Source of the DNA: Salinicoccus luteus DSM 17002
GTDB taxonomy: Bacteria; Bacillota; Bacilli; Staphylococcales; Salinicoccaceae
DNA: 64,000 nt
Assembly: GCF_000712035.1 (NCBI RefSeq)
Contig: NZ_JONV01000007.1
Location: forward strand, 1-64,000
Direction of reading: 5' to 3'
In this document: one piece after another, positions 9,429 through 20,264 of the stretch
Layout of the letters: every line of letters begins with the position of its first letter
How positions within the stretch are numbered: the stretch's first letter is position 1
Program-made: the position numbers and the translations under genes
Notes under the pieces: model-generated
What the model was told of the DNA's origin: nothing
The model's input: the letters and a program-made list of their open reading frames with translations, nothing else
Databases searched by the model: none

Positions 9429-9776
9429 TTATCTCTCAATTATGACTGTGGCCACAACGTATGCTCTGGAATGCGAAATGGATACGTGGGCATGATGGTC
9501 ATTCAATATATACGGCCTTCCATTCGTGTCATTGAGGCAGACGATATCCCTGAAGGCGGCTGCGCCCCCGATGCCTGTACCCATAGCCTTGCTGTAGGCC
9601 TCCTTGACTGCAAAGCGTCCTGCGAGGTATTCCATCCTTCTTCCTTCATTGGAGAACTGTTCGTACCGCTCCATCTCTTCGGGTGAAAGGATCCGCTTCG
9701 AAAGTCTGTTTCCATTGTCCTCCACACGCCTGATGCGCTCAATTTCAATTATATCCGTTCCCAGCCCTGTAATCAT
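9429..9776 (-). CDS. acpS: Holo-[acyl-carrier-protein] synthase
   Basis: Transfers 4'-phosphopantetheine from CoA to acyl carrier protein. The 115 residues carry the family signatures GLGTDIIEIERI at the start and LAGRFAVKEAYSKAMGTG (magnesium and CoA binding) in the middle. It overlaps the upstream PH-domain gene by four bases (ATGA type), indicating one operon. Confidence 0.97.
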   Translation of the reverse strand: MITGLGTDIIEIERIRRVEDNGNRLSKRILSPEEMERYEQFSNEGRRMEYLAGRFAVKEAYSKAMGTGIGGAAAFRDIVCLNDTNGRPYILNDHHAHVSISHSRAYVVATVIIER

Positions 9777-10246
9777 AATGTCCGCCTCGTATTCTCATTG
9801 ATCAGTTTTCTTATCTCATTGCGTATCGCATCCGCTTCGTCCGACTCCAATTCCGGGATATGGATGCGCTCCGCCGAAGTCTTCAAAGTGACGCCCTTAA
9901 GCCCATACCGCTTCATCAGCGGACCGACCGTCGTATCGATGTTCTGCACCCGGAACAGGGGCACTGCATGCCTCTCCTTGAAGAAGATTCCCTGGTGGAT
10001 CCTGATTTCATCTTCCGATACCCGGAAGCGGAAGTACTTATACTTCAGCATGGGCAGCAGCCACACATGGACCAGGACGATGTAGATGAAGATGATGAAA
10101 AGGGCGAGGGAAATCCACCATGGAAACCAGTCCCATACGTAGAGTGACAGGATAAGGGCCGCCACCGCAATCAGCAGATCGACTGCCGCTACAATGCCTT
10201 CGCGGATCCGCCATACTTTAATCGCCTTCGGTGATATCTTCTGCAT
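9773..10246 (-). CDS. PH-domain membrane protein (YdbS-like)
   Basis: A 157-residue protein with two predicted transmembrane helices near the N-terminus (about 20-65) followed by a bacterial PH domain (bPH2, formerly DUF304) with VSEDEIRIHQGIFFKERHAVPL and IDTTVGPLMKRYGLKGV. The start at 10246 (MQKISPKAIK) follows AAAGGGGG. It is the last of three PH-domain genes arranged as in Bacillus ydbST. These proteins are membrane-bound and of poorly known function, linked in Bacillus to resistance to certain antimicrobial compounds. Confidence 0.85.
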   Translation of the reverse strand: MQKISPKAIKVWRIREGIVAAVDLLIAVAALILSLYVWDWFPWWISLALFIIFIYIVLVHVWLLPMLKYKYFRFRVSEDEIRIHQGIFFKERHAVPLFRVQNIDTTVGPLMKRYGLKGVTLKTSAERIHIPELESDEADAIRNEIRKLINENTRRTL

Positions 10247-11738
10247 CCGGATGCCCCCTTTCTGCCCATTGCCATATTTCCTCGATGTCCTTCCTGTCGA
10301 TGAACTTGATGGTCGCACGTGAGCCGAGCATGCCGGCGGCGGTCACCAGTGTGATGATGCCAAGCTTCGCCCGGTGAAGGAAGGGATTGAACACCCACTC
10401 CGCTTCAATCAGCTTTTCATGCTTGATGACATAGTGCGAACGTTTGAAGAAACCGGCCGTCATCAGGTTGATTTCATCATCCCTTATCGCATAGCCGCTG
10501 TTGTATGCACTATATATACCTGAAGCCACAAACACGAGCATCAGCACCAGACCGGCAATCCATGCATAGTCGAACCAGAAATACTGGACCAGCGAAGTGA
10601 TGACGAGCAGCAGGAATGTGACGATCTGGAAATACCTTCTGTATCCACGGAACGGCACCTTTTTCCCAGGAACCTCCACATGATAGTTCGGGAAGATGTG
10701 GTCGACAATTCCGTACAGGCGATCCTTTTTGATGAAGGGCAGCAGTTCCACTGTACCATCGATGTCCTCACTATCCAGCGAGTCGCTTGTAATAGTGACG
10801 GAAAGGGAGTAGTAGCCGATCATCCTCCTGATGATCGAATCCTTGATGATGATGTTCTGGACCCTGTTGATATTGACACTCTGATGCTTCTTTTCAAGCA
10901 GGCCGTATTCGACGACCAGATCGTCATGCTTCATCTTCAGGGTGTATCCATAGTATTTCACCGTCAGAATGAGTATGCCTATGGCATAGCCGACAATAAT
11001 GAAGGATCCTATCGCCAGACCCATCGCCAGTGCCAGATTCCTGATGGCGCCTTCAAAGTATTCGAAATAGCGTTCGATCAGGAAATTCGCTCCGATCAGA
11101 TTGAGGAAGCCGAAGATTAGGGCGAGAAAAGTCCCCAGGGCGCCGCTTGTCATGCTCATCAGCAGCAGCGACTTGCCGTCCATATGGTAGAGGGTGTCGA
11201 AGCCTGTATCCTCCCTGCTGTCCGTTTCCGCCTCTGCCCGCGGCCATTCGCTGTAGGCCCCGATTTCGACGGTATCCTCCAGGTAGGATTTTTCATCGTA
11301 GAGTATATCCTGCAGGGACTTCGCCTGGGACTTTTTCATCGTGTCGATCTTTATGCCCTCCCCGGGCGTGATGACTTCAAGCTTCACTGCCCCGAAAAGC
11401 CTATGGAAAATCGGCTCGCTGAAGTCGATTGACTGGATCCTCCCGATGTCGAGTTCCTTCTCGTGGTTCGTGATGACACCATCCTTGTAGATGAACTTGC
11501 CATCTTCAATCCAAAACCTTGTACGATATTTGTTCAAAAAGTCCATGCCGCCGAAAAGGACAATGGCAAGGATGAATATTCCACCTACGATTAGTATATA
11601 CTTCATTGAAATGTCTCCGGAGAGCAGAGTCTCCCTTGAATTGAAGAGGACGATGATCAAGGGGATCCAAAGATTCTTGATGCCATTCACCACACTGCCG
11701 AGATATGCGATCGGATGGAGTTTCTGTGGACTATACAT
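10218..11738 (-). CDS. Multi-PH-domain membrane protein (YdbT-like)
   Basis: A 506-residue membrane protein with three repeats of two transmembrane helices followed by a bPH2 domain, at about 20-150, 205-350 and 375-490. Each PH unit shows the pattern of an IHxG/YKDG-like turn followed by R(I/V)Q(S/N)I, for example GRIQSIDFSEPIFHRLFG and NRVQNIIIKDSIIRRMIG. It overlaps its upstream partner by 8 bp and its downstream partner by 29 bp, so the three proteins are probably made together and may form a complex. Confidence 0.85.
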   Translation of the reverse strand: MYSPQKLHPIAYLGSVVNGIKNLWIPLIIVLFNSRETLLSGDISMKYILIVGGIFILAIVLFGGMDFLNKYRTRFWIEDGKFIYKDGVITNHEKELDIGRIQSIDFSEPIFHRLFGAVKLEVITPGEGIKIDTMKKSQAKSLQDILYDEKSYLEDTVEIGAYSEWPRAEAETDSREDTGFDTLYHMDGKSLLLMSMTSGALGTFLALIFGFLNLIGANFLIERYFEYFEGAIRNLALAMGLAIGSFIIVGYAIGILILTVKYYGYTLKMKHDDLVVEYGLLEKKHQSVNINRVQNIIIKDSIIRRMIGYYSLSVTITSDSLDSEDIDGTVELLPFIKKDRLYGIVDHIFPNYHVEVPGKKVPFRGYRRYFQIVTFLLLVITSLVQYFWFDYAWIAGLVLMLVFVASGIYSAYNSGYAIRDDEINLMTAGFFKRSHYVIKHEKLIEAEWVFNPFLHRAKLGIITLVTAAGMLGSRATIKFIDRKDIEEIWQWAERGHPDAEDITEGD

Positions 11739-12195
11739 CTGTATGCTCCCCTTTCACAAGTTCAATGACTTCCTCTTTCAAGATGGCCGCTTCTTCGCTT
11801 TTGAGGGGCGGCATAGCGAGGCGTGAACTTGCAGTGCTGACTTCCAGCAGGGCGAGGTCATACTTCCTTGAAACAGGTCCTGTCGAAAGTTTGGCCCCCT
11901 GTATGCGCCTCACCGGCACCATTTTCGTCGACACCCTGAAAAACCCTTTTCTGACGATGATATGATCCTCCTTCAGCCTGTAGCGGGTCACCCGGCAGTA
12001 GACCAGCGGCCGGATGATTATACCAATGGTGAACAGTATGGCCAGCCACAGGGTGGCAATCCAATATATCCAATGGGAAAGCTCGAAATAGAAGGCGGCG
12101 GCACTTGCCAGGATAGCGGCAAATGCCCAGATGAGAAATGCCCAGAAGAACCGCACCCTCATATAGTGGACGACATCATCATGTACTCTTTTCAT
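11731..12195 (-). CDS. PH-domain membrane protein (YdbS-like), first of operon
   Basis: A 154-residue paralogue of the 9773-10246 product: two transmembrane helices (about 14-60) and one bPH2 domain with LKEDHIIVRKGFFRVSTKMVP and QGAKLSTGPVSRKYDLALLEV. It leads the operon PH-PH-PH-acpS-alr. The spacing and overlap pattern suggest co-translation. Two small YdbS-like units flanking one large YdbT-like unit is the arrangement here. Confidence 0.85.
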   Translation of the reverse strand: MKRVHDDVVHYMRVRFFWAFLIWAFAAILASAAAFYFELSHWIYWIATLWLAILFTIGIIIRPLVYCRVTRYRLKEDHIIVRKGFFRVSTKMVPVRRIQGAKLSTGPVSRKYDLALLEVSTASSRLAMPPLKSEEAAILKEEVIELVKGEHTDV

Positions 12196-12283
12196 ATTTG
12201 CCCCCTGTTTGATTTCATATGTATTACTTATACTTTAAATTATATATGCATAATGTTCAATTATACCAACGTAACATTTTAAC

Positions 12284-12323
12284 AATAAAAAAGCACCCTC
12301 TGCCCCTGGGGGGTGAGGATGCT
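12284..12323 (-). terminator. Terminator after cshA
   Basis: A long GC-rich stem formed by AGCATCCTCACCCC and GGGGCAGAGGGTGCT on the minus strand is followed by TTTTTTATTG. It ends cshA before the PH-domain operon, whose own promoter must lie in 12196-12283. Confidence 0.85.
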
Positions 12324-12329
12324 GGACAA

Positions 12330-13865
<1,536 letters not shown>

Positions 13866-13922
13866 TCATTTTCGTTACGCATAACTTCTCAATATTAACA
13901 TTTCCAGACTAAAAATACAAGC

Positions 13923-14615
13923 CTACTTCTCATCATTGAATAAAAAGCGTTCTGCAGTGATGTTCAGCTCCAGCTGGTTCCGGTCTGTAAAGGCGAACAG
14001 ATGCGGGGCATCTTCGATGAGTTCGAGCGTGGCATTTGGTATTTTTTCCGCCAAGTCCACACTGGCTTCATAGGGAACGAGCAGGTCCAGTGTGCCGTGG
14101 ATGATCAGCGTCTGCGACTGGATGTTCTCGACCCCATCCTTCTTCGTTTCCACAATGGTCTTGAATTCCTGATAGGCCCGGAACGGAATATCCTTGAGGC
14201 GTTTCTTGATCTTCTGATACAGCTTCATCTTCATGTGCTCACTGAAATGGCGCGGAGTAAGGTTCAGCCGGTTCAGTTGGGAAAGCTTTATATGCTCGAA
14301 TGCCGGAGCGATGAGCACAAGCTTGTCGACCGGTTCATGCTGTGCGATGTGGCTGGCGAATACCCCTCCCATCGAAAAACCGATGATGTGGACCCGGTCG
14401 ACGCGCTGCTTCAGTTGCCTATAGGCATTGAGGGCTTCTTCATACCATTCGTCCCCGGTCGCCGACTTCAAGTCCAGTATGGTCCCATGTCCCGGGTATA
14501 CCGGAAACTCATACTCGAACTCGTAGCGTGATTTCAGGTAGTCGAATAATGGTTCCAGCTCGTATCTTCCTCCCGTATACCCATGCAGAAAAAGTATTCC
14601 GGTCGATTTAGATAT
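13923..14615 (-). CDS. Alpha/beta hydrolase, probable ATA start
   Basis: Carboxylesterase-like hydrolase. The frame carries the oxyanion-hole segment GILFLHGYTGG, nucleophile elbow GFSMGG (Ser81 in this numbering), an Asp loop HGTLDLLVP and a His in DAPHLF. No ATG, GTG or TTG precedes the essential N-terminal strand: the frame opens after TGA at 14622-14624 and the first usual start (TTG at 14471) would delete the HGYTGG loop. An ATA codon at 14613-14615 lies nine bases after GGAGAGGG and overlaps the murF stop, giving 230 residues beginning (M)SKSTGILFLHG. The start is inferred; substrate unknown. Confidence 0.72.
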   Translation of the reverse strand: MSKSTGILFLHGYTGGRYELEPLFDYLKSRYEFEYEFPVYPGHGTILDLKSATGDEWYEEALNAYRQLKQRVDRVHIIGFSMGGVFASHIAQHEPVDKLVLIAPAFEHIKLSQLNRLNLTPRHFSEHMKMKLYQKIKKRLKDIPFRAYQEFKTIVETKKDGVENIQSQTLIIHGTLDLLVPYEASVDLAEKIPNATLELIEDAPHLFAFTDRNQLELNITAERFLFNDEK

Positions 14616-15972
14616 AGTCGTTCACCCTCTCCAAAGCCATGCCTCTGGACCCCTTCAGCAGAACCACGCTGTCTTCGGACAAGACCTGCTGCAGGTGTTG
14701 TGCCAGATCCCCAATTTCCGCGTAATGATGTTTCCCTTCCACCTCTGCATTTTCATGGATGGTTTTCGCCGCTTCTCCATAGGTGAGCAGATAATCGAAG
14801 AAATATGGCGCATCATTGATGTGCTGCGCCACTGATCTGTGCAGTTCCTCGGAATATGAACCGAGCTCCAGAATATCCCCGAGCACGAGTATTCTTCTGC
14901 CCGCCTCCATCCGTCCTACTGTATCGATCGCACTCTTCATGCTGGACGGGCTGGCATTATAGGCATCGTTTATTATGGTCCCACCACCCGAATGGCGTGT
15001 CTGCTCCATCCGCATATCCGTTACAACCAGATCATCAAAATGGGCTTTCACTTCACTGATGTTGAGACCTGCCGCTTCTGCAGCGAGAAGTGCAAGCGTG
15101 GCGTTGGCCGCATTATGCAGCCCAAGCTGGGGAATGCGCACTTCGATATCGAGCGGATGGAGTCTGAAATGCGTACCCTGCTCCGTCTGACGAACATCTG
15201 CTATCTGCAGATCATTCTTTTTGCTCTCGCCTGCGGAGCGCACATTGTAGGATGCATTCCGGTCTACAATATTCTCAAGGAGCGGATAATCCCTGGAGTA
15301 GATGAAGGTGCCTGCTTCCTTCAATCCATCCACTATTTCATACTTGGCTTCGGCAATGTTCTCTCTCGACCCCAATTTTTCGATATGGGATTCGCCGACA
15401 TTCGTGAGTATGGCGATATCCGGCTTTGTCATTCTGCTCAGGAATCGGATATCCCCTTTGGCATCCATACCCATTTCGAGGATCGAAATTTCAGTGTCCT
15501 TATCCAATTGAAGGATGGTGAGCGGCAGACCGATTTCATTGTTGTAGTTTCCAATCGTTTTCTTCACCCTGAAGTGTGGAGCGAGCAGGCACTCCACCAT
15601 ATCCTTGGTGGTTGTCTTCCCATTGGACCCTGTGATGGCGATCACCTTTGGTGACACTTCCTGAAGGTAGCCGCGTGCAATATCCTGCAGAGCCACCAGT
15701 CCGTCCTCAACATGGATGAGTGGCAGTTCTGGATCGGCAGCCTCCGGATTCTGTTCCGTCAGGCTCAGCGCCGCCCCGGCACGAAAAGCCTGCTCTATGA
15801 AACGGTGCCCATCGACATGTGCCCCCCGGAAGGGAACGAAAAGGTTTTTTTCCTCGAGTGTCCGTGTGTCGATCGATACACCTTTGATGCTTTCGCCCTT
15901 CATGGCTTCTGCACGCATGTTCATTCTGCCATCACACAGTTCAGCAATTTTCTCAATTGTCATTTCAATCAT
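14608..15972 (-). CDS. murF: UDP-MurNAc-tripeptide D-Ala-D-Ala ligase
   Basis: MurF adds D-Ala-D-Ala to the peptidoglycan precursor in the cytoplasm. The 454-residue Mur ligase has the P-loop AITGSNGKTTTKDMV, the central NYNNEIGLPLT and IAILTNVGESHIEKLGS segments, and the C-terminal-domain NDAYNASPSSMKSA. The start at 15972 is weakly backed by GGAG about 13 bases upstream; ATG at 15963 is an alternative. The stop overlaps the ATA start proposed for the hydrolase. Confidence 0.95.
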   Translation of the reverse strand: MIEMTIEKIAELCDGRMNMRAEAMKGESIKGVSIDTRTLEEKNLFVPFRGAHVDGHRFIEQAFRAGAALSLTEQNPEAADPELPLIHVEDGLVALQDIARGYLQEVSPKVIAITGSNGKTTTKDMVECLLAPHFRVKKTIGNYNNEIGLPLTILQLDKDTEISILEMGMDAKGDIRFLSRMTKPDIAILTNVGESHIEKLGSRENIAEAKYEIVDGLKEAGTFIYSRDYPLLENIVDRNASYNVRSAGESKKNDLQIADVRQTEQGTHFRLHPLDIEVRIPQLGLHNAANATLALLAAEAAGLNISEVKAHFDDLVVTDMRMEQTRHSGGGTIINDAYNASPSSMKSAIDTVGRMEAGRRILVLGDILELGSYSEELHRSVAQHINDAPYFFDYLLTYGEAAKTIHENAEVEGKHHYAEIGDLAQHLQQVLSEDSVVLLKGSRGMALERVNDYI

Positions 15973-16048
15973 AAGACTCGTCCAACTCCATCAATTTTTG
16001 TATTGGAAATTATTTTTAATCCGGCTGTATTACTATTGGATAAACACA

Positions 16049-16085
16049 CTGACTTTATTATAAAATAGTGTATACTAAATGTCAT
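16049..16085. promoter_or_regulatory. Overlapping divergent promoters for murF and rodA
   Basis: For murF (minus): -35 ATGACA (16080-16085), 17 bp, -10 TATAAT (16057-16062). For rodA (plus): -35 CTGACT (16049-16054), 16 bp, -10 TATACT (16071-16076). The two overlap, so polymerases would compete and the two wall genes may be expressed in balance. Confidence 0.6.
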
Positions 16086-16112
16086 GATTTCTATATGGGT
16101 TAGGTGAATTTT

Positions 16113-17294
16113 TTGGACAACAACCAAAGCTACAAAAGACAAAACAGCAATATATTTTCAAGGATCGACTGGATCCTCATCCTGCTGGTCCTGCTTCTTG
16201 GGGCCATCAGCGTCCTCATGATCCGTTCAGCGATGACCAGTGGCCAATACAGCACTGATTTCAGCATACGCCAGATCATATTCTATGGGCTGGGCTTCAT
16301 AATGGTCTTCATCCTGAACTTCATTCCAGTCAAGTGGATCAAGCAATACGTCTGGATCATCTATACGCTTGGCGTATTGTCGCTGGTCATACTGTTCGTT
16401 GCTCCGGTATCACCGGTCACACCGATCATCAATGGAGCGAAAAGCTGGTACCAGTTCGGATTCTTCAGCATACAGCCGTCAGAAATCGTCAAGATCATCT
16501 ACATACTCACCCTGGCCTATCTGATCAGCCAGCACAATAAATATAAATTGACAAGTGACCTGAGTGTGGATATCAAACTGCTCTTCAAGATTCTGGCAGT
16601 ATCCGTTCTGCCCATGCTGTTCATACTGCTGCAGAATGACCTTGGAACAACACTTGTCATGATGGCGATACTATTCGGTATGATCGTCGTTTCCGGCATC
16701 AGCTGGTGGCTGATCATCCCGGCATTGGCAGTCGCCCTCACTGTGGGCATCGCCCTGATTCTCGGCATCATCTATCGACCGGACATCCTGGAACGCTACC
16801 TCGGCATCCATCCCTATCAGTTCGAGCGGATATATTCCTGGCTGCGTCCGGAAGAATATGTCACAGAAGGCGGCTTCCAGCTCAGCAACTCATTGAAGGC
16901 AATCGGTTCAGGCGGAATAGACGGCAAGGGTTTCAAGGATGGCATCGTCTATATTCCTGAAAACCATACCGATTTCATATTCACCATTGTCGGAGAGGAA
17001 TTCGGTTTCATCGGTGCAACCGCAATCATCGTCCTACTCTTCATGCTGATGCTTCACCTTTTCCGCATCGCAACCGTCGTACCGGACAGTTTTTCATCCT
17101 ATTTCATCATCGGATACCTGTCCATGCTGATATTCCATGTGTTCCAGAACATTGGCATGACGATACAACTCGTGCCCATTACGGGACTTCCGCTTCCCTT
17201 CATCAGCTATGGAGGCAGCGGCCTGTGGGCGAATATGCTGGCCGTCGGCATCATAATGAGCATCTACTTCTACCAGTACCGCCAAAGGGCGTAA
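16113..17294 (+). CDS. rodA: Rod-shape/elongation peptidoglycan glycosyltransferase RodA (SEDS family)
   Basis: SEDS-family polytopic membrane protein that polymerises lipid II with a partner penicillin-binding protein. About ten transmembrane helices; conserved SEDS segments include FFSIQPSEIVKI, ENHTDFIFTIVGEEFG and the C-terminal GLPLPFISYGGSG. The TTG start at 16113 is chosen because AGGTGA lies five bases upstream; a GTG at 16104 overlaps that site. 393 residues. Neighbour and length fit staphylococcal RodA rather than FtsW. Confidence 0.9.
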   Translation: MDNNQSYKRQNSNIFSRIDWILILLVLLLGAISVLMIRSAMTSGQYSTDFSIRQIIFYGLGFIMVFILNFIPVKWIKQYVWIIYTLGVLSLVILFVAPVSPVTPIINGAKSWYQFGFFSIQPSEIVKIIYILTLAYLISQHNKYKLTSDLSVDIKLLFKILAVSVLPMLFILLQNDLGTTLVMMAILFGMIVVSGISWWLIIPALAVALTVGIALILGIIYRPDILERYLGIHPYQFERIYSWLRPEEYVTEGGFQLSNSLKAIGSGGIDGKGFKDGIVYIPENHTDFIFTIVGEEFGFIGATAIIVLLFMLMLHLFRIATVVPDSFSSYFIIGYLSMLIFHVFQNIGMTIQLVPITGLPLPFISYGGSGLWANMLAVGIIMSIYFYQYRQRA

Positions 17295-17296
17295 AA

Positions 17297-17334
17297 AAGC
17301 CGCAACCTGAGAGACTCGGGTTGCGGTTATTTTT
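17297..17334. terminator. Terminator after rodA
   Basis: GCCGCAACC / GGTTGCGGT stem with a GAGAGACTC-type loop and a following TTATTTTT run. It also overlaps the 3' end of the convergent small gene. Confidence 0.85.
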
Positions 17335-17482
17335 AGATATTCTGTTCTTTCAGTCGCAATTTCTCTTTATGGGCAATGCGATTCATAATCTCGAATCTTG
17401 ATCTCGACACCTTGACTTTGACCCCGAGCTCACTCAGCATCGTGACAACTTGCTTGACTTTGGAATGGTCGTTGCTATGCAT
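17333..17482 (-). CDS. Small hypothetical protein, 49 residues
   Basis: A short ORF with a good ribosome site (GAAGGAGTG, about seven bases before ATG). The protein starts MHSNDHSKVKQVVTM and continues with a basic, helical C-terminal half (VKVKVSRSRFEIMNRI then KEKLRLKEQ). I do not recognise a named family. It lies convergent to rodA and ends inside the rodA terminator. The basic, charged helix may bind nucleic acid or a protein partner, but that is a guess. The coding call rests on the ribosome site and compact placement. Confidence 0.7.
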   Translation of the reverse strand: MHSNDHSKVKQVVTMLSELGVKVKVSRSRFEIMNRIAHKEKLRLKEQNI

Positions 17483-17617
17483 AATGACACTCCTTCAATT
17501 ACAGCTTATCTTCATTTTACCCTTATCTCAAGTAATTATCCATATTATTTGGAAAATAAATATTACAGAATTTCAAATATTCATGGTTTATAATAGAATG
17601 GAGATGAGGTGACTTCC

Positions 17618-19099
17618 ATGGAATGGTTCATATTCGATTACTTGCTTAATACGGGGATACTTGGAATTGCAACATTGATCACCTTCGGCATCAATTTCCT
17701 GTTTGCCATCGGTCTGATATTCCTCGAAAGAAGGAGTGCCCAGAGTGTCTGGGCATGGCTTTTCGTCCTGTTCTTCCTTCCCATCATCGGCTTCATCATA
17801 TATATATTCTTCGGTCGCAAGATTTACAACCAGCAAATATTCAAAGTGAGTGAAGAGGACAAGGTCGGGCTTGAGCACCTGGTGGACGACCAGCTCCACG
17901 AACTGCGCGATAACAGCATTTCATTCTCCAACAGGGTGATGGATAAACACAGAAAAATCATCCATATGCTGCTCTACAACAATCAGTCTTTCCTGACCAT
18001 CAACAATTCAATCCGCACTTTTACCGACGGTAATGAAAAGTTCGAGCACCTTCTGGAAGATATACGCAATGCACGGGACCATATCCATTTCCAGTATTAT
18101 ATCTTCAAACTGGATGGTATTGGACAGAGGCTGTATGAAGCATTGCTCGAAAAACAGCAGGAAGGTGTATCCGTCAGGATTCTTTATGATGATATGGGAT
18201 CCCGGGCTCTGAGTCTGCGTAATTTCAAGAAACTCAAGGATGCCGGCGGCCTGGTCGAAGCCTTCTTTCCGAGCAAACTGCCGTTGATCAACCCCAGGAT
18301 AAACAACAGGAACCACCGCAAGATTGTGGTCATCGACGGCTCTGTTGGTTATGTCGGGGGGTTCAATGTTGGTGATGAGTATATCGGTTTAAACAAAAAG
18401 TTCGGCTATTGGCGGGACACGCACCTCAGATTGGAAGGTAATGCAGTAAAGTCACTGCAGCTGCGCTTCATGCTAGACTGGAATTCCCACAATAAGCGTA
18501 ACAACATGGTGAGGGAAGACCGATATTTTCCTGAAATGGACTACTTGGGAGACACACCGATTCAAATAGCGTCCAGTGGGCCGGATGAGAAATGGGAGCA
18601 GATCAAATATGGATATCTGAAGATGATCTATAGCGCCAAAAAGAGCATCTATATACAGACACCCTACTTCATCCCCGACCAGTCCTTCCTGGAAGCACTG
18701 CGTATCGCCTTACTGAGCGGCATTGAAGTACACCTGATGATACCAAATAAGCCCGACCATCCTTTCGTCTATTGGGGAACCTATTCCAATGCCGGAGCAC
18801 TGCTCGATATGGGCGCACAGGTCCATATATATGAAAAAGGGTTCCTTCATCAGAAGACCATCATGATTGATGATGAAGTCCTGAGTATAGGGACGACGAA
18901 CATCGATGTGAGGAGCTTCCTCCTGAATTTTGAAGTGAATGCCTTCATCTATGACGAAAAGGAAGCCATACAATACCGGCGCATATTCGAAGAGGATATC
19001 AAGGACTGTTCTCTTCTGACGAAGGAGAAATATGCAGCACGCAGCAAATGGATCCGGATCAAGGAAAGCATTGCCAACCTGATTTCACCCATACTATAA
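17618..19099 (+). CDS. cls: Cardiolipin synthase
   Basis: Phospholipase D-family enzyme that condenses two phosphatidylglycerols to cardiolipin at the membrane. Two N-terminal transmembrane helices (about 5-30 and 38-60) precede two HKD motifs: [16 protein letters not shown] and [18 protein letters not shown]. The ATG at 17618 follows GAGGTGA; a GTG nine bases upstream overlaps that site. 493 residues, typical length. A TATAAT at 17589-17594 may be its -10. Cardiolipin is often raised under salt stress, which suits the inferred habitat. Confidence 0.95.
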   Translation: MEWFIFDYLLNTGILGIATLITFGINFLFAIGLIFLERRSAQSVWAWLFVLFFLPIIGFIIYIFFGRKIYNQQIFKVSEEDKVGLEHLVDDQLHELRDNSISFSNRVMDKHRKIIHMLLYNNQSFLTINNSIRTFTDGNEKFEHLLEDIRNARDHIHFQYYIFKLDGIGQRLYEALLEKQQEGVSVRILYDDMGSRALSLRNFKKLKDAGGLVEAFFPSKLPLINPRINNRNHRKIVVIDGSVGYVGGFNVGDEYIGLNKKFGYWRDTHLRLEGNAVKSLQLRFMLDWNSHNKRNNMVREDRYFPEMDYLGDTPIQIASSGPDEKWEQIKYGYLKMIYSAKKSIYIQTPYFIPDQSFLEALRIALLSGIEVHLMIPNKPDHPFVYWGTYSNAGALLDMGAQVHIYEKGFLHQKTIMIDDEVLSIGTTNIDVRSFLLNFEVNAFIYDEKEAIQYRRIFEEDIKDCSLLTKEKYAARSKWIRIKESIANLISPIL

Positions 19100-19120
19100 A
19101 TACAATATGAGCGCACACAT

Positions 19121-19158
19121 AAGAGGCCCGATATCATGAAGATATCGGGCCTCTTTTT
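19121..19158. terminator. Terminator between cls and yidC
   Basis: AGAGGCCCGATATC / GATATCGGGCCTCT stem with a four-base loop followed by TTTTTATAT. It serves cls and may also end the convergent yidC transcript. Confidence 0.9.
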
Positions 19159-19169
19159 ATATCAATGGA

Positions 19170-20045
19170 TTAAGATTTGTTTTTCTTCTTGCGCTTCTTC
19201 TTCGGCATCACTTTAGCATTCTTGATGCGCTGTTCCTTTTCTGCTTTTTCCCGCTCATGTGCTTCAATGATCGGTGCCATTTCTTCAGCAACCTTATTTT
19301 TATAGAAGGTATTCCCTGCCCAAGTCTGGAAGATCAGGAATACACCACCGACTGCCCAGTATAATGGGAGTGCGGAAGGGGAAATCAATGAAATCCAGAT
19401 GATCATTATTGGGGAAATGTACATGAACAGCTGCATCTGCTTGCGCTGTTCTGCAGGCACGAACTGCATGGATACATAGGCCTGTCCAGCATAGACGATA
19501 CCAGCGATAGCCACCATGAAGAAGTCGACTTCCGTCAGATTCATCCATAGGAAGTGCGGGTATTCTGTAATACCGCCTTCGGAAGGGAACTTGAGTGCGA
19601 AGTAGAGTGCCATGACGACCGGCATCTGTATAAGGATTGGCAGACAGCCCATGTTGAGCGGATTGATGCCGTGCTTCTTGTACAGGGCCATCATTTCCTG
19701 CTGTGCTTCCATCTTCTCTTCTTGTGTAGTCGCAACTTTAGTCTTCTTCTGAATCTCTTCCATTTCAGGTTTGACTATCTTCATCTTTTCACGCATCATC
19801 ATCTGATTCTTGTATGTACGCATCATGAACGGAAAGATTGCCAGACGGACGATAAGGGTAACTATGATGATTGCCAGCCCGTAGTTGTTGTTCAGATTGT
19901 CTCCGAGCCAATGCAGCAGTGAATCCATCGGTTGAACGAATGTATTAAAGAAAAATCCGTTTCTATTTTCTTCCTGAGAATAATCGCACCCGGAAAGTAC
20001 CAGGACCAGGCCGATCATTATCGGAAAGAGCCATTTTTTACTCAT
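19170..20045 (-). CDS. yidC: Membrane protein insertase YidC (lipoprotein type)
   Basis: YidC/Oxa1 insertase, 291 residues. A lipoprotein signal peptide with lipobox VLSGC places the modified cysteine near residue 19. About five transmembrane helices follow, with the cytoplasmic loop MMREKMKIVKPEMEEIQ and the conserved region PLNMGCLPILIQMPV. The tail is strongly basic (KKKRKKKNKS), as in ribosome-binding YidC proteins. Ribosome site GAGGTGAAG before ATG. Confidence 0.95.
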   Translation of the reverse strand: MSKKWLFPIMIGLVLVLSGCDYSQEENRNGFFFNTFVQPMDSLLHWLGDNLNNNYGLAIIIVTLIVRLAIFPFMMRTYKNQMMMREKMKIVKPEMEEIQKKTKVATTQEEKMEAQQEMMALYKKHGINPLNMGCLPILIQMPVVMALYFALKFPSEGGITEYPHFLWMNLTEVDFFMVAIAGIVYAGQAYVSMQFVPAEQRKQMQLFMYISPIMIIWISLISPSALPLYWAVGGVFLIFQTWAGNTFYKNKVAEEMAPIIEAHEREKAEKEQRIKNAKVMPKKKRKKKNKS

Positions 20046-20215
20046 TTCTTCACCTCAATAATTTGTCTCACATAAGAGAAATTGTAACATAAATGAATGT
20101 CTAAAAAAATCATTTTCTGTACCCAGTCAGATAATAATAAAAACATACCCGAAATCACTCACAGAATAGTCACTATTTCATCCCTGTTTTTCAGAATATG
20201 GAATGCTTACTTTCA

Positions 20216-20247
20216 AATAAAAAGACCCAGCTTTTGCTGGGTCTTTG
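20216..20247 (-). terminator. Terminator after the LysM/transglycosylase gene
   Basis: AAAGACCCAGC / GCTGGGTCTTT stem with a short AAAA-type loop, followed on the minus strand by TTTTTATTTG. Confidence 0.9.
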
Positions 20248-20264
20248 AAATTAATGATTGAAAT

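Noticed and set aside
13923-14615. Treating the hydrolase as a truncated pseudogene
   Set aside because: The frame is continuous from before the first beta strand to the end and all catalytic residues are present; only the start codon is unusual.
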